NCBI GenBank assembly: GCA_041301185.1
Contig: JBFYSV010000360.1
Coordinates: 1-18,996, forward strand
Length of the DNA stretch: 18,996 nt
From: JAQBDA01 sp041301185
GTDB taxonomy: Bacteria; Chloroflexota; Anaerolineae; Anaerolineales; UBA4823
Direction of reading: 5' to 3'
Below are positions 15,186 through 18,996 of the stretch, piece after piece; positions within the stretch are counted from its first letter, which is position 1, and each line of letters opens with the position of its first letter. The notes beneath the pieces are model-generated. The model searched no databases and was not told where the DNA came from. It saw nothing but the letters and a program-made list of their open reading frames with translations. Position numbers and translations under genes: made by a program.

Positions 15186-16031
15186 GTGGCAGACGATAAG
15201 CCCACGATTCTGATCGTTGAAGATGATACTGATGTCGCCGATATGCTCAACGCGTATTTTCGCGTCCAGGGCTATAACGTAATCACTGTCAATTGGGGTG
15301 AAGAAGTGTTGGAAGCCTGCCGTACCCAACGGCCGGATTTAACCATCCTGGATATCCGCTTGCCGGATATTGACGGCTATGAGGTAGCCCGTCGCTTGCG
15401 CAATAACCGCCGGACGGAAGATATTCCGATCATCTTCCTGACGGAAAAACGCAACCGGGTCGACCGGTTGCAGGGCCTCGAGATCGGTGCCGACGATTAT
15501 ATTACCAAGCCTTTTGATATCCAAGAGCTGCGGTTACGTGTGCGCAATGCGTTGCGCCGTTCATCCCATGGCGCGTTGAATAATCCGGTGACCAATCTGC
15601 CCGAAGGTGGATTGGTGGATGAGCGCTTGCGGGAGCTGGCGGATAATCCGGGCTGGGCTTTGCTGACGGTAAAGCTGGTCAACCTGGACCGCTTCCGGGA
15701 TGCCTATGGATTTGTTGCCTCGGATGATGTTGTCCGGGCAGTAGCCCTGATGATCCAGAATGCCGTTCGTGACCTGGGTAAACCCAGCGATTTCATCGGT
15801 CAGCTGACACCGGCTCAATTCGTTCTGGTCATCTCTACCGACACCCTCAGCCCGGTAGCAGTGCGTATCCGCTCCCGCCTGGAGCAATCCCTGGATTATT
15901 TTTACCCCGTAAAAGACCGTGAAAATGGAGGCCTAGACAGCCAGCGCCTTCAGATCATGATCAAAAATTACCTGCCAGAAGAGCTACCGTTGGAGGATTT
16001 AGAAGCAATTAAGCGCTATTTAGTGATATAA
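15186..16031 (+). CDS. Response regulator with degenerate GGDEF-like output domain
   Basis: This 281-residue protein opens with an intact receiver domain (1-125): acidic pocket Asp13/Asp14, phosphoacceptor Asp56 in LTILDIRLPDIDG, Thr86 and Lys108 in ITKPF. Residues 133-240 follow the start of a diguanylate cyclase domain (NPVTNLPEGGLVDERL, then VKLVNLDRFRDAYG), but where the GGDEF signature should stand the protein reads LTPAQFVLVIS (207-217). It cannot be expected to make cyclic-di-GMP and may act by protein binding. A C-terminal 30 residues are helical. The GTG start lies 10 bases after the V4R stop codon with only a weak AGG ahead of it. No histidine kinase is in the window. Confidence 0.9.
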   Translation: MADDKPTILIVEDDTDVADMLNAYFRVQGYNVITVNWGEEVLEACRTQRPDLTILDIRLPDIDGYEVARRLRNNRRTEDIPIIFLTEKRNRVDRLQGLEIGADDYITKPFDIQELRLRVRNALRRSSHGALNNPVTNLPEGGLVDERLRELADNPGWALLTVKLVNLDRFRDAYGFVASDDVVRAVALMIQNAVRDLGKPSDFIGQLTPAQFVLVISTDTLSPVAVRIRSRLEQSLDYFYPVKDRENGGLDSQRLQIMIKNYLPEELPLEDLEAIKRYLVI

Positions 16032-16053
16032 ATCGTTTATGCCGGAAGATACC

Positions 16054-16812
16054 ATGCGGATCACTGTTATCATACCCACTTATAACGAAGCAGAAAATTT
16101 ACCCAAGCTGGTGGCGGAAATTTTTCACCTGCCTTTGGAAGGATTGCGTCTCCTGGTTGTGGATGATAACAGCCCGGATGGAACCGGGAGATTAGCGGAT
16201 CAGCTGGCAGCTGAGTACGCAAGAAGCATGGATGTCTTGCACCGCCCGGGCAAGCTCGGGTTGGGCACAGCCTATATCCAGGGTTTTCAGCACGCTCTGG
16301 CGACTGGCGCCCAGGCGATTGCCCAGATGGACGCAGATTTTTCCCACCCGCCGCACAAGCTGATTGAGCTTCACGAGACGCTCCAACGCTGCGACATCGC
16401 TCTAGGATCAAGGTATGTCCCGGGCGGGTCCGTGGATGAACATTGGCCTTTATGGCGTAAAGGTTTGTCTGCTTTTGGTAATTTCTACGCCCGGACGATC
16501 CTTGGCTTGCCAATCCGGGATACTACCGGCGGTTTTCGCATGTACCGGCGAGATGTGTTGCTCCGAATGCCGTTTGACCGGGTGCGCTCGAATGGATATG
16601 CATTCCAGGTGGAGACGGCGTATATTGCCCATCGCCTGGGATTCCGCTTTCGGGAAGTGCCGATCTATTTTGCTGACCGGCGTTGGGGACAATCTAAGAT
16701 GTCTTTAAGTATCCAGCGTGAAGCCGCAATCCGAGTCTGGCAGATGTTGTATGAGTATCGAGACCTGCCGCGTCGCGCCGCCCTTGCTGCCCCAACCAAG
16801 CCTCGCCACTAA
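16054..16812 (+). CDS. Polyprenol-phosphate mannose synthase-like family 2 glycosyltransferase
   Basis: The 252-residue GT-A enzyme resembles DPM1-type synthases that move mannose from GDP-mannose to a polyprenyl phosphate at the cytoplasmic membrane face. Motifs in order: VIIPTYNEAENLPKL, VVDDNSPDGTG, the metal site QMDADFSHPP, LGSRYVPGGSV, LPIRDTTGGFRMYRR and EVPIYFADRRWGQSKMS. There is no C-terminal membrane domain, so it is the short soluble-type form. An ATG five codons upstream (16039) is in frame without a ribosome binding site; GGAAGA ahead of 16054 decides for the shorter form. It follows the response regulator by 22 bases and so may end that operon, linking it to envelope glycosylation. 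Polyprenyl-phosphate glucose or other sugar donors cannot be excluded. Confidence 0.92.
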   Translation: MRITVIIPTYNEAENLPKLVAEIFHLPLEGLRLLVVDDNSPDGTGRLADQLAAEYARSMDVLHRPGKLGLGTAYIQGFQHALATGAQAIAQMDADFSHPPHKLIELHETLQRCDIALGSRYVPGGSVDEHWPLWRKGLSAFGNFYARTILGLPIRDTTGGFRMYRRDVLLRMPFDRVRSNGYAFQVETAYIAHRLGFRFREVPIYFADRRWGQSKMSLSIQREAAIRVWQMLYEYRDLPRRAALAAPTKPRH

Positions 16813-16858
16813 GGATCATCTTAGCGGAAAAGGCCAATAATCCTTATCCGGAACTCAC

Positions 16859-17701
16859 TTAATTGAATACATCCTGGGTAATATCCACCAGGGTTTTCCA
16901 TTCTTGCAGGCTCAGTGTCTCTGCCCGGCGGCTTGGGTCGATCTCTGCCCGGGTTAATATTGCCTCGCTCTGCTCCTTGCTCCAGCCCATCCCGCCCCGC
17001 AGGGTATTGCGCAGCATTTTGCGCTTTTGCGAGAAACCGGCTTTTGCCAGGCGGAAAAATAGATCTAGCTGCTTTGGGTGCATTCCTGGATTTGGATAGA
17101 GTTCCACCCGGATCACGGCAGAATCGACTTTGGGAGGCGGGTAGAACACCCCGGCAGGCAGCCGGGCGACAATGGTGGGATGGCCATACACCTGGACACT
17201 CAGCGCCAGCAGGCTCATCTTGTCCGGTGTGGCACAGATGCGCTCAGCGACTTCGCGCTGAACGGTTAATACCAGGCTTTTCGGTGGTATCCGGGTTTCC
17301 AGGAGATGGCGGATCAATGCGGATGTTATGTAATAGGGGATATTAGCTACTACCCGGTATGACCTCGATTCCATCAGGTCGGTTGGATCCAACCCGAGAA
17401 TATCACCCGCGACGATTCGCACATTTGGAAGCTCACCCAGCACTTCCTTCAGAGGCGGGATCAGTTGATTATCGATCTCCACTGCAACCACTTTCCGAGC
17501 AATCGCTGCCAGCAACCGCGTTAGGTTTCCCAATCCCGAGCCAATTTCCAGCACGTCCTCGCCCGTTGTAAGCCGGGCGGCAGAGACAACTTTCTCCAGC
17601 CCGGCTTGATCTACCAGAAAGTTCTGACCCAGGCTGTGGTCAGGACGCAGCCCGTACTTGCGCAACAACCCGGGTACATCGAGAGGTAGTTTTTCACTCA
17701 T
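16859..17701 (-). CDS. rsmA: 16S rRNA dimethyladenosine transferase RsmA (KsgA)
   Basis: This 280-residue S-adenosylmethionine-dependent enzyme dimethylates two adjacent adenosines near the 3' end of 16S rRNA (A1518/A1519 in E. coli numbering) during small-subunit maturation. It carries SLGQNFLVD (23-31), the SAM loop VLEIGSGLGNLT (50-61), the acidic EID (75-77), AGDIL, and the adenine-site motif NIPYYIT (120-126). The end FSQKRKMLRNTL is also typical. Length is normal. It lies 47 bases after the LCP gene on the same strand and may be cotranscribed; no ribosome binding site precedes the ATG. Its stop codon faces the stop of the glycosyltransferase across a 46-base gap that holds only a weak six-base-pair repeat. 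Confidence 0.97.
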   Translation of the reverse strand: MSEKLPLDVPGLLRKYGLRPDHSLGQNFLVDQAGLEKVVSAARLTTGEDVLEIGSGLGNLTRLLAAIARKVVAVEIDNQLIPPLKEVLGELPNVRIVAGDILGLDPTDLMESRSYRVVANIPYYITSALIRHLLETRIPPKSLVLTVQREVAERICATPDKMSLLALSVQVYGHPTIVARLPAGVFYPPPKVDSAVIRVELYPNPGMHPKQLDLFFRLAKAGFSQKRKMLRNTLRGGMGWSKEQSEAILTRAEIDPSRRAETLSLQEWKTLVDITQDVFN

Positions 17702-17748
17702 AGTGGAATGCTGGAAGGGAGGATCATATTGTTACCCTTCACGGCGCT

Positions 17749-18927
17749 CTAGGGGCAGGTAGGCTCACCGGCTGAGGATGGCCATGTCCCCGCCATGAAT
17801 TGGCCGACATACTCCCGGATAACATCGAAATCGGCCTCCATGATGAATACCTGGTCTTTTTGTTGCGGGCTGTAGACCCGTCCGGGGGATAATATCTCTT
17901 CCGGTAGTCCGGTAAAGAGTAGGTTCTCCCTGCTCAGCTTGGGCGCCAGGCAAGCCAGCTGGGTGAGCTGTTCGGGGCTGAGATCGGTGAGAACGGAGTC
18001 CTGGAAGGCAGCGATCATCTGGGGTATCCTTGTGATCACTGCCGGGCTGGTGATCTTATCTTTCAAGGCGCAGATCACCATATTCTGGTGATCCATGCGG
18101 GTGAAGTCGTTATATTTTTTTCGGATGCGGGAAAAACGCAACGCTTCCTCGCCGGTGAAGTGTTGCTGACCCGCAGTGAAATAGCCCATATCCTCGGTTT
18201 TTTCATCGATGGGTCTACCATCCACATCATATGGCAGGTAGATTTCCAGGCCTCCCACCGCGTCGACGATCTCGACAAAAGTCGACATATCTACAGCTCC
18301 ATAGTGATCGACGCGCAAACCGAAGTTCAAATCCAGGGTGCGCGCCAGTAATCCCGGGGCACCTCCAGCTCCTTTATAATACCCCATCCCGGGGCTACCG
18401 TAGAAGAAGGCTTGGTTCAGCTTGCCGTGGGTTATGCCATAGGAGTTTTCAATTTCGGGTATTTCCACCCACAGGTCGCGGGGCAGGGATAGGACGCTGA
18501 CTTTTGGGGTAACAAAATCAACCCTCACGATGCGTATGACATCTGCCAGTCCGTACAGGTAATCTGGGCCGCTATCCGCGCCCACTGCCAGGATGGTCAT
18601 CGTCTCCGGTCCCCCGCAGAATGACTCTGGTTTTAAGGTGGGAGAAGCCTGTGGCTTGGGCGCGGTCGGGTTAGCAACTGCGGTTGATCCTGGGGTTTCT
18701 TCTATCTTGCTGGTCGTGGTTTCTTCAACAACCGGGGTCGCTGGAGAAGCGAAAGCTTCTAATTGGGTTGGCGCAACTGCGGTCAGGGTGGGTAGCCCCA
18801 GCCCAGGTCCCAGGGGCATGGACCAGCGTTGTTGGAAGCGGGGGTAGAGATAATAGGCTGATATTCCCAGCGCTGCCAGCAAGAGCAGCGCCAGGAGAAT
18901 AATCGTTTTTTGCCTGGTAATATGCAT
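17749..18927 (-). CDS. LytR-CpsA-Psr (LCP) family envelope protein
   Basis: From the ATG at 18927 the protein has 392 residues; an in-frame ATG eight codons upstream (18951) is possible but has no ribosome binding site, while AGAGGA lies ahead of the shorter form. A membrane anchor (about 7-28) is followed by an extended Thr/Pro/Glu-rich linker, then the LCP domain. Seen are VLSLPRDLWVEIP, the KLNQAF element, and the closing FSRIRKKYNDFTRMDHQ, whose Arg and Asp residues bind the pyrophosphate of a polyprenyl substrate. LCP proteins transfer glycopolymers from lipid carriers to peptidoglycan or proteins. The usual DTI-type element reads LADVIRIVRVD. The role fits the nearby L,D-transpeptidase, LysM and polyprenol-phosphate sugar genes. 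Confidence 0.92.
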   Translation of the reverse strand: MHITRQKTIILLALLLLAALGISAYYLYPRFQQRWSMPLGPGLGLPTLTAVAPTQLEAFASPATPVVEETTTSKIEETPGSTAVANPTAPKPQASPTLKPESFCGGPETMTILAVGADSGPDYLYGLADVIRIVRVDFVTPKVSVLSLPRDLWVEIPEIENSYGITHGKLNQAFFYGSPGMGYYKGAGGAPGLLARTLDLNFGLRVDHYGAVDMSTFVEIVDAVGGLEIYLPYDVDGRPIDEKTEDMGYFTAGQQHFTGEEALRFSRIRKKYNDFTRMDHQNMVICALKDKITSPAVITRIPQMIAAFQDSVLTDLSPEQLTQLACLAPKLSRENLLFTGLPEEILSPGRVYSPQQKDQVFIMEADFDVIREYVGQFMAGTWPSSAGEPTCP

Positions 18928-18951
18928 AAGTCTGCCATTTCCTCTCGTCAT

Positions 18952-18976
18952 TGCCAGGATGATATCATCTCTGGCA
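18952..18976 (-). promoter_or_regulatory. Inverted repeat in the leader of the LCP gene
   Basis: Arms TGCCAG (18952-18957) and CTGGCA (18971-18976) flank the perfect 12-base palindrome GATGATATCATC, with one unpaired base. It lies between the -10 box and the first in-frame ATG, covering almost the whole predicted leader. It could be a repressor operator or an RNA hairpin. Confidence 0.5.
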
Positions 18977-18983
18977 AAAGGCG

Positions 18984-18992
18984 ATTATATCA
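18984..18992 (-). promoter_or_regulatory. Extended -10 promoter of the LCP gene
   Basis: Minus-strand TGATATAAT (TG-n-TATAAT) lies near the window edge, with a predicted start near 18977. The -35 region, if any, is beyond the window. Confidence 0.6.
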
Positions 18993-18996
18993 TTTG

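Noticed and set aside
16811..16845. AAGGAT/ATCCTT repeat as a terminator between the convergent glycosyltransferase and rsmA genes
   Set aside because: Only six base pairs with a 23-base loop and no U-tract; too weak to call.
1..18996. CRISPR arrays, insertion sequences, tRNA or rRNA genes
   Set aside because: I saw no regularly spaced direct repeats, transposase-like protein, target-site duplications or cloverleaf sequences while reading both strands; a dedicated RNA search was not possible.

Overview
The window reads as a chromosomal segment of an Anaerolineae-like member of the Chloroflexota. I infer this from gene style, not from a marker search. The pointers are secreted proteins with long Thr/Pro linkers, a one-chain fused E1-alpha/beta 2-oxoacid dehydrogenase, a UbiA/UbiD pair of the type tied to menaquinone synthesis, and a roadblock-V4R-response regulator cluster. 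Coding density is high and most genes lie on the minus strand. I see no mobile element, CRISPR array, tRNA or rRNA.

Layout on the minus strand, reading from high to low coordinates: an LCP (LytR-CpsA-Psr) envelope protein (17749-18927) and rsmA (16859-17701); then, beyond a plus-strand block, a ubiD-family decarboxylase followed by a three-part NitT/TauT-like ABC importer (12488-13969, 11441-12409, 10582-11379, 9845-10585); a secreted LysM protein (9184-9744); a UbiA-type prenyltransferase (8209-9072) and an L,D-transpeptidase (6952-8154); a VOC-fold protein (6447-6839); a secreted S41 peptidase (5006-6388); a membrane Fe-S/CCG oxidoreductase resembling ETF:menaquinone oxidoreductase (2872-4872); the fused E1 (291-2717); and the start of its lipoyl E2 partner (1-216, cut by the window edge).

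The plus-strand block (14158-16812) holds a roadblock/LC7 protein, a V4R sensor-like protein, a response regulator with a degenerate GGDEF-like output, and a dolichol-phosphate-mannose-synthase-like glycosyltransferase. Its promoter (TTGACA, 17 bp, extended -10) overlaps the promoter of the divergent ubiD operon.

Two themes join the genes. One is anaerobic-type respiration: 2-oxoacid dehydrogenase products would be oxidised by acyl-CoA dehydrogenases whose electrons could reach menaquinone through the membrane Fe-S protein, while UbiA and UbiD family enzymes could make that quinone. The other is the cell envelope: L,D-transpeptidase, LysM, LCP, S41 peptidase and polyprenol-phosphate-mannose synthase. 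Most intriguing are the roadblock-V4R-regulator module, the ABC importer lying between the two quinone-type genes, an apparently leaderless ubiA transcript, and several long perfect hairpins without a U-tract.
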